Positions 12,568 to 56,208 of a stretch of DNA of 64,000 bases are shown here, piece by piece (position 1 is the first letter of the stretch; each line of letters begins with the position of its first letter). Below the pieces are notes generated by a model. That model had not been told where the DNA came from. It made no database searches and worked only from the letters and a program-made list of their open reading frames with translations. Source of the stretch: Atherinomorus stipes (Eukaryota; Chordata; Actinopteri; Atheriniformes; Atherinidae); NCBI GenBank assembly GCA_023101725.1, contig JALJCO010012847.1, forward strand, positions 186,001 to 250,000. The letters are read 5' to 3'. Made by a program: the position numbers and the translations under genes.

Positions 12568-13119
12568 TAGAACTGCCCCATTATAGAAAAATCATTACCA
12601 CGATTATTTTGGCCAATATTGAAATCACAGTTATTCAAACGATTATTTCCTGGTTACATGATGCATTAATTGAGCATTTCTTTCTAAGGTTACTAACACT
12701 GAAAATAAATACAGGCTACAAATTTGCACCTTACAGCTGTTTTGTAATGTATAAAACATTAAACAAATAAAAAAATATACTTTGAATGTTAAATTAATGC
12801 GAAAAAATTGAAAAACATAAACACATCTAAAATAAACAATGTATCCAGCTGTTCTGCAATTTCTCTCTAACTACTAATTTATATAAAGAAATATCCCCTA
12901 ATAAACTTTATTGAGCTTTAGTGCAATGCTAGAAAATTCCAAATCTAACATTTTTGTTAATGACACCCAACAAATTGCCTGGGATAACCTCAGAATAACT
13001 TTTAGAAATTGTGGCAAGAAAAATGGAAAAAAAAAAAAAAGAAGTTTCAACTCGATTATATGAGTTTGGAGATTGTTTAACACAATCCCGATCAAGTTTC
13101 GATTAATTGCACAGGCCTA
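12568..13119. mobile_element. hAT-type MITE, 7/8 target duplication
   Basis: Ends TAGAACTGCCCCA and, inverted, TAGGCCTGTGCAA, flanked by GAATATCC and GGATATCC. The interior is AT-rich with cgattat motifs and has no coding content. Confidence 0.7.
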
Positions 13120-13489
13120 GGATATCCTTGCTGTGTATGCAAATGTACATGGGGCAGCTAAACACCATCCCATAGTCAAATTGACCTCTATACAGGTCAA
13201 TTAGACGATGGGGTTTAAGGTCTGTTTCAACAAGTTTGGTAAGATATCCAAGTAAAAATGTAAGCAGCCTCACACCCAATGAGAAACGTCTTTTGTTGCA
13301 AAGTTAAGCTTAATTGACCAACGTTGCACTGCCCAGCAGTACTATAAATGGGCTTCCGAGCAGCGTCATAGATAAGATGCGTGCACAACCAGGGGGCAAG
13401 AAAACTCCGGTAAAACGTTCCTACTTCTGCTCTCTGGATGTGGTCGGTAGTTTCGTTCATGTATTCTGACGGTGTGGCATCAACCCGCC

Positions 13490-13700
13490 TGCACATTGAT
13501 TTTGAACGACTTGTTCAAGTTGGATTTGACGTCCAATTATTTACGTGGTTTATTAGCGGGTCTTACAGCAGCAAAGAAGCCAGTAGCTACACACTGGAAA
13601 CCTCCACATACAGCTTGTATTCGTGCATGGTTATTACAGTTTTTCTCCATCGGTTTGGCTCATTTCTCGAATCAGAAATTGTTTTCTCAAAACAACATTG
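13490..13700 (+). pseudogene. possible LINE reverse-transcriptase C-terminal fragment
   Basis: A plus-strand frame reads LLAGLTAAKKPVATHWK then PPHTACIRAWLLQF. This resembles the region after the reverse transcriptase of L1-type ORF2 (a TA-x-K/R-A-x-x-x-W-K pattern followed by W). It is short, unsupported by neighbouring domains and identified by eye only. Confidence 0.25.
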
Positions 13701-15001
13701 ACAAACCTCCAAACCATTTAGCAATTGTTCACAACATAATTGTATTTCTCATTTATTTAATTAAATTGCAAATGTCTTAGTAAATGTCTGTTTCATGACA
13801 TCTTTGCAAATGATTGAGTGCAGTTAGCCCACAGTTAGCACCGTTAGCCCAATTAGCCCAATTTCCAAGTGAATAGATCTTATTTATCTAAACTGATTGT
13901 TGATTCTCTGTCCAATGGTTGTTCTCTCCAAAATATATCAGCATCATTTCATTACAGAAGTCATCACATGCAGAATAGTCTGTTCAACTGTCAAAACTAG
14001 TCAAGACCATAATACAGAATGTGAAACATGTGAAACTCCAGCCTTCTGTGCAGCACTATAGGCTGCATTTAGATGTCTTTTTTTTGTTTGTGTTTATACT
14101 ATCGTAGCTATATTATGTTGTACACTTTCTTTTTACAGTGACTGTGACGTATGGAAATTATTTTGTGTGTGTGATTAAAAAATGGTTATAACTTCCTTGG
14201 CAGTATGAGTGTAATGTGCGATGTGAAACGTTGGAAGCCACTCTTACCGTAAAATCCTATTTTTCTTCTTTTTTTTATTTTTTTTTTTAAAAAGACATAA
14301 CTGTATTCTGTTGCTAGACAAAGAGAAAAAAAAACTTAGTACAATAACCATTGTCAAAGAGGGACTGAGCTAAAACTGAGAGGGATATTTCCATGGTTCT
14401 TTGCCGTAGTGACAAAGAAAATACCTAAACATTTTGGCTTGCAGTGCTACAGGGATGATGCATTTTGGGTGCTCTATTTCTCTGAGATTTTTTTTGTTAA
14501 TTATATGTCTTCTTTTTTAAACCTCTTTTTTAATTGTTTTTGTCCCTTTGAAGTCACTATTTTGAGTAATGCCTCGATGTATGTCATACAATTTGTGAAA
14601 CAAAATAAAAAGAATTGATCACACAAAAAAGGAAAAGCATTACTGAACTATGAGAAGACGTGTTTTACATGCAAGACTCGACTTTTAATGCGGATGAGGT
14701 CATGATGGACGGAGCTGGTTGCATGTAGTGGGCGTTGCACATCCCAACGTGTTTGCTGCGCTGTGCGGAGGGGAACGGTGAGGACAGGAGTATGTGGAAA
14801 CTGGGGGTTAGTGAGTTAGAAGCTGCCATAGCTGCAGACAGCTCTGACTTAATTCCTGCTTTTCTGAATTCTGAATCCTGGATTCAGTCCGCTCCCTTTT
14901 CTTATGCAGCTCTCTTGATGTGGATGAGGTATACTAATTATGTGTCCCCTTATGAAGCTTTAAAACCTGCCCACTTAAAATCAGACGTCGTTTGTGTTGT
15001 T

Positions 15002-15223
15002 AATTGTTATTTTCAGCCCCAATGTATTTAATAATGTTGACATCCAATATAAAAACACCCTTCATTTCAATGCACACCAGTTCATCAGATGCAAAGGGAT
15101 GAAGGCGAAGGGTGACGGTCTGCACCAGCCCAAACTCAGCTTTGCTGGCTGTCACCACTGCTAGGATTTCCACACAGCCCTCTGGTCTGGCAGCTGAAAC
15201 ACAAGTCCTGAGTGCATTTTATA
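15002..15223 (-). other. unassigned exon-like open frame
   Basis: A minus-strand frame with no stop for about 74 codons and no start codon needed. It includes GCVEILAVVTASKAEFGL and TVTLRLHPFASDELVC and ends at TAA (15002-15000). A cttgtgtttcag acceptor-like tract precedes base 15193. I do not recognise the product. It could be a cryptic exon of an antisense gene, a repeat-derived fragment or chance. Confidence 0.2.
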
Positions 15224-16120
15224 CTACAGGTACTCAGTAAAAGTAATAAAGAAAAACAGTATTTAAAAGTAACTAAACATATAGAACAGCATGGCAATGG
15301 CGAAAAGATTGGCATTTGTGAAAAATAAAAAAAGAAGGGGAAAAATTAGATAAAACTGTAAAAAAAACTGTAAAAATAAGAAATGGTAGACATGGTATAC
15401 TGTTACTTTCTCATTGGCAACAGGAGGCAAAGACCAACACCTAGCCCTCCTGGTGCATCCACCTTTATAAATAAAAGACACACGATAAAAACACTACACT
15501 TATATATAGAAATATTTTAAGTCGCAATGTCATATCGCTATCAAAAAGCACTCTATAGATATTTTTACTTACAAAATCTTGTCAAAGTTATTCCAAAAGA
15601 ACTTCATTTCCCAGCATTCCTTTCAGAGTCATGTGACTACGGTGCAGCTGCTGCTGCTACAGACTGACTTGCTTTGAAGCTGCTTATAATATGTCTGGTT
15701 TTAAGTTGTTGGTTAAGTTACCAAGTTGTCAGAAACGTTAGAATTAGACACATGTTAGCTAATACCTGCTAGTATCTGCTATATGGCAGCATTACTGATG
15801 TTTGATGTGACTTTACCACTTAAGTGCTTTGATGAAACTCCACATTATTTAAGTGAGTGAGTCACACCACACCTATTTATTGCGTTGCATGTTGGGATTG
15901 TTCAAGACCCCGACCCGTCTTTGAGGACGTACAGTGTGAGTAGTCAGATCGCATCCGAGCGTCGGTTCGTACAGTATGAAGACAGACATTGCAAGCTGTG
16001 AACTTTTGAACTCTGCGACTGATTTGCACAATTTGAGTTGGGGCTGCGGGCAACGATTGAAAAAATCGCAGTGTATCCCAGGCTTTACACATAGCTTTGA
16101 GTTCTATGTTGTAAACACAA

Positions 16121-16504
16121 TCGGGCTGCCATGATTAGTCGATTAATCGTGATTATGTACTATCAAACTATCAAAATAGTTGTGATTAATCATTTATTGT
16201 TTTAAGGCTTTGTTTTTCCTCTCAACATTGCCACTGTACCTTCTGCTGCCTTGCCTTTCTTCCACACATGCATAGTCGTAGCTATCGCGCTCAGCTTTTC
16301 TTGAATTTTATATTTACTTAGATAAACACACTGCCAGTAAAAAGTTTGGACACATTTTTTCCATTAGATTCAATGAGAAAGTGTCCAAACTTTTGACTGT
16401 TACTGTAAATTTGCTACAGTTTTCATATGATCCAATCAGTCGACTAATCACCAAAATAATCTGTGACTAGTTGATTATCAAAATAATTGTTTGTGGCAGC
16501 CCTA
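16121..16504. mobile_element. hAT-type MITE (GGGCTGCC family), perfect 8-bp duplication, copy 1
   Basis: Ends TCGGGCTGCC and, inverted, TAGGGCTGCC, flanked by AAACACAA at 16113-16120 and 16505-16512. The interior contains gattaatcg motifs and a short inverted segment (gtttggacac near 16347 and gtgtccaaac near 16381). A relative lies at 18135-18483. Confidence 0.87.
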
Positions 16505-17249
16505 AAACACAACATCGCAATATATCATCTTGGGTATTGCACTGCAATATATCACATTATATTGTATCGCTGCCCCTGTATTGTGATGCATATCGTATCG
16601 CCAGAATCTTGCTGCTACACACCCTTAAAGAACTTAGAGTGATTTTAACTATTTTAAAGGGAAAAATAAAAAAGAAAAAAAAAAAACAAAAAAAAAAAAA
16701 AAATAATCAAAAAATAAAAAAACCCAAGGGGCGCAATGAGGGGGGGAAAAGGGGTGAGGGGGGGTTTAAAAATTTGTTAATAAAAACAAAGAAATAAAAC
16801 AGATGCCACACGGAAGAGGCTCTAAACACCTCGGTCATAAAACACTGCTTAGACAAACAAAAGAGTACAACTTGGCACATGCTAATCCCACATTTCAAGC
16901 AGATTGTAAAGGGACTGAACACCAACCAGGCTGGGACGCCATGCCAAACAAACACTACAGAAAGCCATGAACACACATTTACAGCTACGGCGTTCCATCC
17001 AGGTGCCTGTTGCACAGGTTAGGCTTTTTAAGCAAAGGGTACACTTGTGCATGTTTTAAAAGAACTTGTACAACAACCCAAGAAGGGATTAACTCATCGT
17101 TTGGTATCTCTTATGAATGATCCAGTTTCTGTTTTTTTTTAAGGATTTAGTTTTTTTTCAAGGAACCTTTATCTCTTTTTTTATGTGTTAGTTTGGTAAA
17201 TTACATGACTACAAGTACACACTTAATGATAACAACAATAAGATGATGA

Positions 17250-48363
<31,114 letters not shown>

Positions 48364-49044
48364 GACGGGACCAGCAGAGGAGTCCCCTCCCCCCTTCACC
48401 TGGTCTCGGCCGGGCCCCATCCTCCATCTCCAGCTGCCTCCCAGCCCAGAACCAGAACTTCCAGCAGAACCGGTTCTGCTTCATCTTTCTAACAGCTGGA
48501 ACGGGAATCGGAGCAGGAAGTGAAGGTTCCACCTGGACGGAGAAGCGAGGCCTTTACGTTCCTCCACAGCTGTGTTCATATCTGTACGTGACAGCTTTTC
48601 TAACTTCTGACCCGATCGCCGATGTCATGAATCCTGAGGAGGAGGCGGGCCGACCATCCCGACCCGTTTCCTCCAGCAACGCCAGCGTGTCCGCCGACAT
48701 CATTGCAGGGAATATTTATGGGAATCTTCTTGTTTCCGGGTTTCTATCTTTGGATGTGGAAGACGAGCCGCCATGTTTTACAGGTCCTGTTTTCTCTGAG
48801 GACGACTTCCTGTTTGTGTCCGGCAGCTGCTGCCGATCCCACGCATCATGTACAGGGCAGCTAAGTGTCGTCCCCCTCCACCTGCTTCTCCAGACTGTTA
48901 CTGATGTCACACTGCTTTAAGCTTTGTTTGTTCTTGTCCTGTTTGTTTGTTTGTGTGCTGAACCTTTCCTGAGTAGAACTGCACTGAATGCTGAAGCGAT
49001 CTGGAACAAACCCTCCACCCGTCTGACCCGTCATTTTGTTCTTA

Positions 49045-49545
49045 TTTATACCCAGATCTAAAAAACAAATCAGGATTCTGTGTAAAACATGAATAAAATC
49101 GGAATACCGTACATTGATTTCCAGAATCCCATCAACACATTTTATTCCCAGTAAAAGATAAACAACAAACCAGATGATGAAACATTTGATGGAAAATCTT
49201 CTCTGATTGTGAATCTGATGCAGCAACATGTCTGTAAAAGTTGGAAAAAGAGCAACAAAAGACTTGAAAAGTAACAACCGGAGGAGCATTTGACAACCAA
49301 CTGGTTTAACTGGGAACAGGTCAGTAACATGACTGGGTATAAAAGTAACATTTCAGAGTCTCTCAGATTAAAAGATGGACGGAGACTTTGAAGACCCACC
49401 ATCTATACTACAGAATATCATCAGAAGACCCAGAGAATCAGGAGGAATCTCTGTATGTGGGGGACATCTGGAAATCATTGTGTTCTGTTTGTGTTATATT
49501 TTACACAAAGTCCTGACTTTTTGGGATCTGAACTGTATGTTTAAT
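49045..49545 (+). mobile_element. Tc1-like element remnant (TACAACCCC family), copy 3
   Basis: Contains tttattcccagtaaaagata, a catgactgggtataaaagta leader, then traces of a helix-turn-helix segment (IQNIIRRPRESGGISV in the frame at 49375). It ends acaaagtcctgactttttgg, a decayed terminus. The catalytic region has been deleted. It lies in the putative 3' UTR. Confidence 0.65.
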
Positions 49546-50390
49546 TCAGAGAATGTGGGTGTGTTCCTGAATACGCCAGAACCTTTTCAGAATATGTACA
49601 GAACGATGTGCAGCAGCTAATGTGGACAGGAAGCCTTTCTATACTTAACATTTATTTTTTTGGAGCAGTTCTAAGTTACAAAGAGCTGTTTGACTGAATG
49701 ACAGAGGAGTTAAGTATTCATGTTTCTCCTGTTTTAAGCTGATGAACTCATCTCCAGATCGACCTGCAGGTCCCAGAGATGATAACTGAAGAAAAATGCT
49801 CCATTTCCTCTGATCGATGGATCTGTGACTGAGTTCCTCCACCTCCTGAGCAGCTCCAGTCATTATTTAAACACTCATTGATGTTTTACAGCTTCAGGTA
49901 TTTCATTTCTAATATTTAAGTCTATTTAGATATTCTTGACACATTTGCAGAATATCTTCTGCAGCTAACTGAATCTTAAGAAATCAGCTTTGACTCTTCT
50001 CATTGGCTCTGCTGGGTCGCATGATCAGCCATCATGCAGGTTGTATGAAGGAACACACCCAGCGACCAGCCTGCGGCCGTGGTGTCGTCAGGCCTGAGCT
50101 GCAGTGTGACGGGGCAACACTGACACCTGCTGGCGGGAAACACAACTGCACTTATGCCCTGAAATCTGACTAATATCTGACAGTAAAGGTGGAGATGGAG
50201 CTGAGTTCAGCTTCCAGCCCTCCACATGCCTCATTTATCAACCGTTCCTCAAAACCGTCCTAAACTCCTTCCTATAAATCAAATTACTCACGTTCAGAAG
50301 TAGAAAAACACAAGATGAGGAGAGTAGTTGTAGCGGGGTTGTTACAAATTACGTCATCATTTACATCCAGAAACATCCTCCAGTTCGACT

Positions 50391-51391
50391 TGCAGGTCCT
50401 GGTCCAGGTCTACCTGCAGGTCCTGGTCCAGTTCTACATGCAGGTTCTGGTCCAGTTCTACATGCAGGTCCTGGTCCAGTTCTACGTGCAGGTCCTGGTC
50501 CAGTTTGGCTTGCAGGTCCTGGTCCAGTTCTACATGCAGGTTCTGTTCCAGTTCTACATGCAGGTCCTGGTCCAGTTCTACATGCAGGTCCTGGTCCAGT
50601 TCTACGTGCAGGTCCTGGTCCAGTTTGGCTTGCAGGTCCTGGTCCAGTTCTACATGCAGGTTCTGTTCCAGTTCTACATGCAGGTCCTGGTCCAGTTCTA
50701 CATGCAGGTCCTGGTCCAGTTCTACATGCAGGTCCTGGTCCAGTTCTACCTGCAGGTCCTGGTCCAGTTCTACCTGCAGGTCCTGGTCCAGTTCTTCATG
50801 CAGGTCCTGGTCCAGTTCTACGTGCAGGTCCTGGTCCAGGTCTACCTGCAGGTCCTGGTCCAGTTCTACATGCAGGTTCTGTTCCAGTTCTACCTGCAGG
50901 TCTTGGGCCAGTTCTACCTCAGGTCCTGGTCCAGTTCTACCTGCAGGTCCTGGTCCAGTTCTACCTGCAGGTCCTGGTCCAGTTCTACCTGCAGGTCCTG
51001 GTCCAGGTCTGCCTGCAGGTCCTGGTCCAGTTCTACCTGCAGGTTCTGGTCCAGTTCTACCTGCAGGTCCTGGTCCAGGTCTACCTGCAGGTCCTGGTCC
51101 AGTTCTACCTGCAGGTCCTGGTCCAGTTCTACCTGCAGGTCCTGGTCCAGTTCTACCTGCAGGTCCTGGTCCAGTTCTACCTGCAGGTCCTGGTCCAGTT
51201 CTACCTGCAGGTCCTGGTCCAGGTCTACCTGCAGGTCCTGGTCCAGTTCTACATGCAGGTTCTGTTCCAGTTCTACCTGCAGGTCTTGGGTCCAGTTCTA
51301 CCTGCAGGTCCTGGTCCAGGTCTACCTGCAGGTCCTGGTCCAGTTCTACCTGCAGGTCCTGGTCCAGGTCTACCTGCAGGTCCTGGTCCAG
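50391..51391. repeat. 24-bp minisatellite, about 42 copies
   Basis: Unit gcaggtcctggtccagttct + acct, with ggcttgc, catgc and cgtgc variants. Runs of several units (ending cagtttggcttgcaggtcct) are duplicated near 50500 and 50620. It gives [12 protein letters not shown] and [12 protein letters not shown] frames that are not genes. Confidence 0.93.
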
Positions 51392-51542
51392 CGCGGCTCA
51401 GAGATCTTCTCATGTTGTTTGACGTTAGTTTCCAGGGTGCGGTTGATAAACGAGGCTCCAGGTTTTTATTCCACAACCAGAAAAGTCTGATCGGAACCAC
51501 GAAAGACCTCCTCACACTGCAGACCGGTCCGGGTGGGGTAGA

Positions 51543-51557
51543 GGGGGGGGGGGGGGG
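51543..51557. repeat. G homopolymer
   Basis: A run of about 15 G following gtagag. Length is likely uncertain. Confidence 0.8.
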
Positions 51558-52089
51558 TCAGACACGCAGCTAATTACAGGTTCATCAGCAGCAAAGACAT
51601 GAAGACACTTTGGTGCACGTTTCTCTCCACAAACGAGGTGTTGTGAGTTTTTCTGCGATACTGTCATCCAACTCCTATGCAAAGAAATCCCAGACTGAAC
51701 TTCGACCTGCAGCCGGCAGCTTTTCTTCGTGTCTGGACGGCGTTCGCCTGCATCTCACCGCTTTCTCAGAGTCGTCTGTTGTACAGAAAGTCATATAGAT
51801 CCTATACAATCATATTTATTATCTCCACTCTCCTCTGCCTTAACTGTAGCAGCTGTCAGACCAACAGGCATCACGTGACTCTTAGCTCCGCCTCCCTGTA
51901 CAGAAGGACATCACTCAGATATTCCACAGTGTTGCTACGGCGATGATGACGATGATGATAATGATGATGATGATCCACGGTTTCATTTGTGTGGATGGTG
52001 CCTTTTATATGATGTAAAAATGTCATTTTGTCTGTTTCACTCGTTTATTTCCTGAAAATCACAAAACTACGAAGAGACGAGCAGCTCCA

Positions 52090-52539
52090 CCGAGTCCGAG
52101 GACCTGCTCGCCCATCAGGACCTGGTCCTCCATCAGGAACGGGTCTGAAATCTGCTCGTCCATCAGGACCTGGTCCTCCATCAGGACCCAGTCGGAGAAC
52201 CTGCTCGTCCATCAAGACCCGGTCAGAGGATCTGCTCGTCCATCAGAACCTGGTCCTCCATTAGCACCTGGTCTGAGGAGCTGGTTGTCCACCCAGTCAT
52301 CTGCAGAGACGCCTGAATATAATCAGGACCAGGCCCTAATGGAGGACCAGGTCCTGATGGAGGATCAGGCCCTTATGAAAGACCAGGTCCTAATGGACAA
52401 GCAGCTCCTCAGACCAGGTCCTGTTAGAGGAGCAGATCTTGACGGAAGAACAGGTCCTGATGGAGGACCAGGTCCTGTCAGATGACCAGGTCCTGATGGA
52501 AGAGCAGTTTTTCAGACCAGGTCTTGTTAAGAGGACCTG
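52090..52539. repeat. degenerate edge of the 36-bp minisatellite
   Basis: Irregular repeats of caggacctggtcctccatc and gaggaccaggtcctgatgg. The motif orientation changes midway, around 52320. Confidence 0.75.
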
Positions 52540-53615
52540 GTCTTAATGAAAGAGCGGGTCCTGTTAGGGGACCAGGTCTTGTTAGAGGACCTGGTCTTAA
52601 TGAAAGAGCGGGTCCTGTTAAATGACCAGGTCCTGGTGGAAGAGCGGGTCCTGTTAGAGGACCAGGTCCTGGTGGAATGGTGGGTCCTGTTAAGAGGACC
52701 AGGTCCTGGTGGAAGGGTGGGTCCTGTTAGAGGACCAGGTCCTGGTGGAAGGGTGGGTCCTGTTAGAGGACCAGGTCCTGGTGGAAGGGTGGGTCCTGTT
52801 AAGAGGACCAGGTCCTGGTGGAAGGGTGGGTCCTGTTAAGAGGACCAGGTCCTGGTGGAAGGGTGGGTCCTGTTAAGAGGACCAGGCCTTAATGGAAGGG
52901 TGGGTCCTGTTAGAGGACCAGGTCCTGGTGGAAGGGTGGGTCCTGTTAAAGGACCAGGCCTTAATGGAAGGGTGGGTCCTGTTGAGGACAGGTCTGGTGG
53001 AAGGGTGGGTCCTGTTAAAGGACCAGGTCCTGGTGGAAGGGTGGGTCCTGTTAGAGGACCAGGTCCTGGTGGAATGGTGGGTCCTGTTAAGAGGACCAGG
53101 CCTTAATGGAAGAGCGGGTCCTGTTCGAGGACCAGGTCCTGGTGGAAGGGTGGGTCCTGTTCGAGGACCAGGTCCTGGTGGAAGGGCGGGTCCTGTTAGA
53201 GGACCAGGTCCTGGTGGAAGGGTGGGTCCTGTTAGAGGACCAGGTCCTGGTGGAAGGGTGGGTCCTGTTAGAGGACCAGGTCCTGGTGGAATGGTGGGTC
53301 CTGTTAAGAGGACCAGGCCTTAATGGAAGAGCGGGTCCTGTTCGAGGACCAGGTCCTGGTGGAAGGGTGGGTCCTGTTCGAGGACCAGGTCCTGGTGGAA
53401 GGGTGGGTTCTGTTCGAGGACCAGGTCCTGGTGGAAGGGCGGGTTCTGTTGGGGGCCGGGCCTTAGTGGAAGGGTGGGTCTGTTCGAGGACCAGGTCCTT
53501 AATGGAAGGATGGTGTCCTGTTAGAGGACCAGGTCCTGGTGGAAGGGTGGGTCCTGTTAGAGGACCAGGCCTTAATGGAAGGGTGGGTCCTGTTAGAGGA
53601 CCAGGTCCTGGTGGA
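52540..53615. repeat. 36-bp minisatellite, about 30 copies
   Basis: Unit aggaccaggtcctggtggaa + gggtgggtcctgttag, with ccttaatgg, aatggtggg and ttcgagg variants. Larger blocks recur (ttaagaggaccaggcctta at about 53090 and 53305). The core ggaccaggtcctgg is close to palindromic. Confidence 0.93.
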
Positions 53616-53740
53616 CGCATGCTGTCCTCTGCATCACTGAAGCTTGTTAATGCTGTACATAAACCCCCGCTGAGACGTTCCTGGAGAAATTGATGATATT
53701 TGTCTTTGATGCACTGTTGTTGCTCAGATATCTGGTGGTA

Positions 53741-53746
53741 AATAAA
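53741..53746 (+). terminator. candidate proximal polyadenylation signal
   Basis: AATAAA followed by an AT-rich, T-run segment (tttaatgttttttaac). It lies just after the end of the 36-bp minisatellite and 5.4 kb beyond the cdk19 stop. Confidence 0.4.
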
Positions 53747-54320
53747 AAGTATTTAATGTTTTTTAACGTCTTGCTTTTAGACACTAAAGTCCTGGAGAGG
53801 ACGCTCCGGTGTGTGCGTGTAGATGTGAAACACACGTCTGGTGCGCCTCTCGCAGGTGTTTGATCGTGTTGCATGTGCCTGTTTTATATCTTTTATTTTC
53901 CAGTGAAGAACATAAGCACTTATGGTCCCAGCGTTTTACAGACGGACAGACGCTTGGCTGCTTCTCCTTCCAGAAACAATCCATCTCAGATTTTTAACGT
54001 TCTGACTGCGTCGCTGCTGACAGTGATACAAGGCAGCTGTAAATTATTGATCAGCTTTTAATTGATCTCCGTGTTTTCCAAGCTGCGGCGAGCGTCTGTC
54101 CACTCCTCTATCTGTATTACGTATGAGTGAGTGAGAGAATGTTGAATTATACGTCTGGCCAACATGTATTGTTTTTCAATGCGTTTCTAGATGAGAGCAG
54201 CAGGAAACTTTAGAAGAAGAAAACATTTATTTAGCTGCTTTTAGCAAACATGTCCAGATTTCACTGTAAAAATGACTGTTAAATGAAAAAAGTCATGTAT
54301 ATTTATTTTATATCCTCTAT

Positions 54321-54326
54321 AATAAA
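54321..54326 (+). terminator. candidate distal polyadenylation signal
   Basis: AATAAA in an AT-rich context, followed within 40 nt by a T-rich run. The signal at 53741-53746 is the proximal alternative. The assignment is inferred from position downstream of cdk19 on the same strand. Confidence 0.4.
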
Positions 54327-54711
54327 AAGCTCTTTTGCCTCGTTCATGTATTTTTTTTCTCTTACTTGTACTGTCCAGAATTGTAGCAGCAGAATTATGA
54401 TCTGGCTGCTTTGTTGTGTTGAACAGGTTTACTTTGCCAATAGAGTCGTGCAGATGTAACATTGTCACTGCAAGGCCCAGAGGAAGGCTTTAGGAGCCCG
54501 CAGGACCCAAGACCCGGGCCACCAACAGCCACCCAAAGGGCTGGACTGCAGCCAAAAAGACAGACCTGCATCTACCTGGAGGGTCTCAGGGCACAGGGAC
54601 CAGCAACCACTGACCCCGCCCTGCACCAGCCACCCAGGATCATTGCGGAGCCGAAGGCCGGCCCTTGAATGCGGCCACCTGGCAGTGGCCAGTCACCGAG
54701 CAACAGGGTAC

Positions 54712-55478
54712 CCACCTCTGCCACCACACTCCCCCCACCCACACACTCCTCCCTTCTCCCACTCGTACACATCTCCCTTCTACCCTCCTACCATTTCTTC
54801 CTGCATCCCTTCCACACACACCCACACACTACTCCCTTCATCCCCCCCACATACACGGACACACCTCCCTCCACCCCAACACCCACACACTCCTCCCTCC
54901 ACCTCAATGCACACACACACACACACTCACACACACTCCTCCCTTCATACACATGCACACACCTCGTCCACCCCAATACCAACACTTCTCCCCTCCACCC
55001 CCCCCCCCCCCACACACCCCCACACACACCCACACACTTCTCCCTCCACCTCATCCACCCCAAACACCTACACACTCCTCCCTCCACCCCATGCACACAC
55101 CTCATCCAACACATCCCACACACTCCTCCCTTCACCCCCCCTCACCCACGCACCTCTCTCCACCCCAGCACACACCCCCGCAAACTCCTCCCTTCAACCT
55201 TATGGACACACCTCATCCACCCCAATACCAACACACTCCTCCCTCCACCCCCCACATACACGCACACACCCCCCTCTCTCTATCTCATGCACACACCTCT
55301 CCCACCCCAACTCCACCCCACACTCCTACCTTCATCTGCATGCACACACCTCCCTCCACCCCAACTCAAACCCCCAAACACTCCTCCCTTCATCTTCATG
55401 CACACATCTCCCTCCACCCCAACACACACCCCCACACACTCGCCCTTTTTCTCCCCCCCCCTCCCACCCCCCCCCTCC

Positions 55479-55513
<35 letters not shown>

Positions 55514-55520
55514 TTTCCCC
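54712..55520. repeat. C-rich CACACTCCTCCC low-complexity tract with poly-C
   Basis: About 800 bp of irregular cacacactcctccctccacc repeats, including a (CA)n stretch near 54910, ending in a run of about 34 C at 55480-55513. Strong strand asymmetry, with almost no G, makes all three plus frames open. None is a gene. Confidence 0.92.
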
Positions 55521-55829
55521 CCCACAACAGATCATTTTAAAACTTTTTGCCCATTTAATAACCTGAAAAATCACCTGGAAACAAGTTGTTCTCTGAGAAA
55601 AATTTAAAAGCAAGGCAGGTTGGTTTGTTGAAACATTCACAAAACAAGTCAAAGAGCTTTACAGAAAACATGAAAAGAATGTGCAAAAGAAACATTAAAA
55701 GTGGAAGAATGGAAAAAAGTATGAAAAAAATAAAAAAACAAGATAGAAACAGACAATCAAAGACAAACGGGGGTTTATGATACAAACATCATCATCACAT
55801 GGAGAGGAAAAATAACCAGAAGGGAAAAT

Positions 55830-56208
55830 AATAACTGTAAAATAACTGTCATGTTTTTATTCTCTCAGAATGAACATTTCTATCTCCTCACTGTGGGTTC
55901 ATATATGCAGCTGCCACCATGTTTACTACGGTGTCTCTGAATGGACAAACAATGCAGTAGCAGCTTTGTTGGATAGGAGCTAGAGCTCCGTTGGGATCAG
56001 TAACACCTTAAAGCACCACAGAAGAAGATAGTACAGCTGTAGTTACCATGTGGCTCAGTCATCACTGCACCTGAGACTACTGGATCCCCTCACATAAAAA
56101 CATCTTTATGTCTGGAAGAAGTTTGGCCAGTGATGGCCACCATACACTCACTACTGTATTATACCCACCTTTACCACTAGATGGCAGTAATTCTACACAC
56201 TGCAACTT
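55830..56208. mobile_element. truncated copy of the 100-628 TTAA MITE
   Basis: Shares the internal blocks of the 100-628 element in the same order and orientation (gtgtc-ctgaatggacaaa, catctttatgtctggaaga, ccaccatacactcac) and the right end tacacactgcaacttt. The left terminus and the right TTAA are lost. Confidence 0.7.

Larger units (their letters stand above)
48364..54340 (+). other. cdk19: candidate long cdk19 3' UTR
   Basis: No open gene follows the stop codon. The first AATAAA (49092) lies inside a transposon relic and is doubtful. Better-placed AATAAA signals are at 53741-53746 and 54321-54326, the second in an AT-rich stretch followed by a T-rich tract. If either is used, the 3' UTR is 5.4-6 kb and carries a Tc1-like relic and two minisatellites. 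Vertebrate CDK19 3' UTRs are several kilobases long, so this is plausible but inferred. Stretches 49546-50390 and 51392-52089 hold no feature I recognise. Confidence 0.45.

Noticed and set aside
49092..49097. AATAAA as the cdk19 polyadenylation signal
   Set aside because: It lies inside a Tc1-like repeat segment also present at 30825 and 11270, so it is repeat-derived. It could still be used, but it is weak evidence.
50315..51490. 391-codon and 305-codon frames with VQFYMQVL and SSSTCRSW repeats
   Set aside because: Two frames of one 24-bp minisatellite; both being open is expected from the unit.
54643..55607. Three overlapping Pro/His/Thr-rich frames of about 300 codons
   Set aside because: Low-complexity C-rich tract almost without G, so stop codons are rare in every plus frame.
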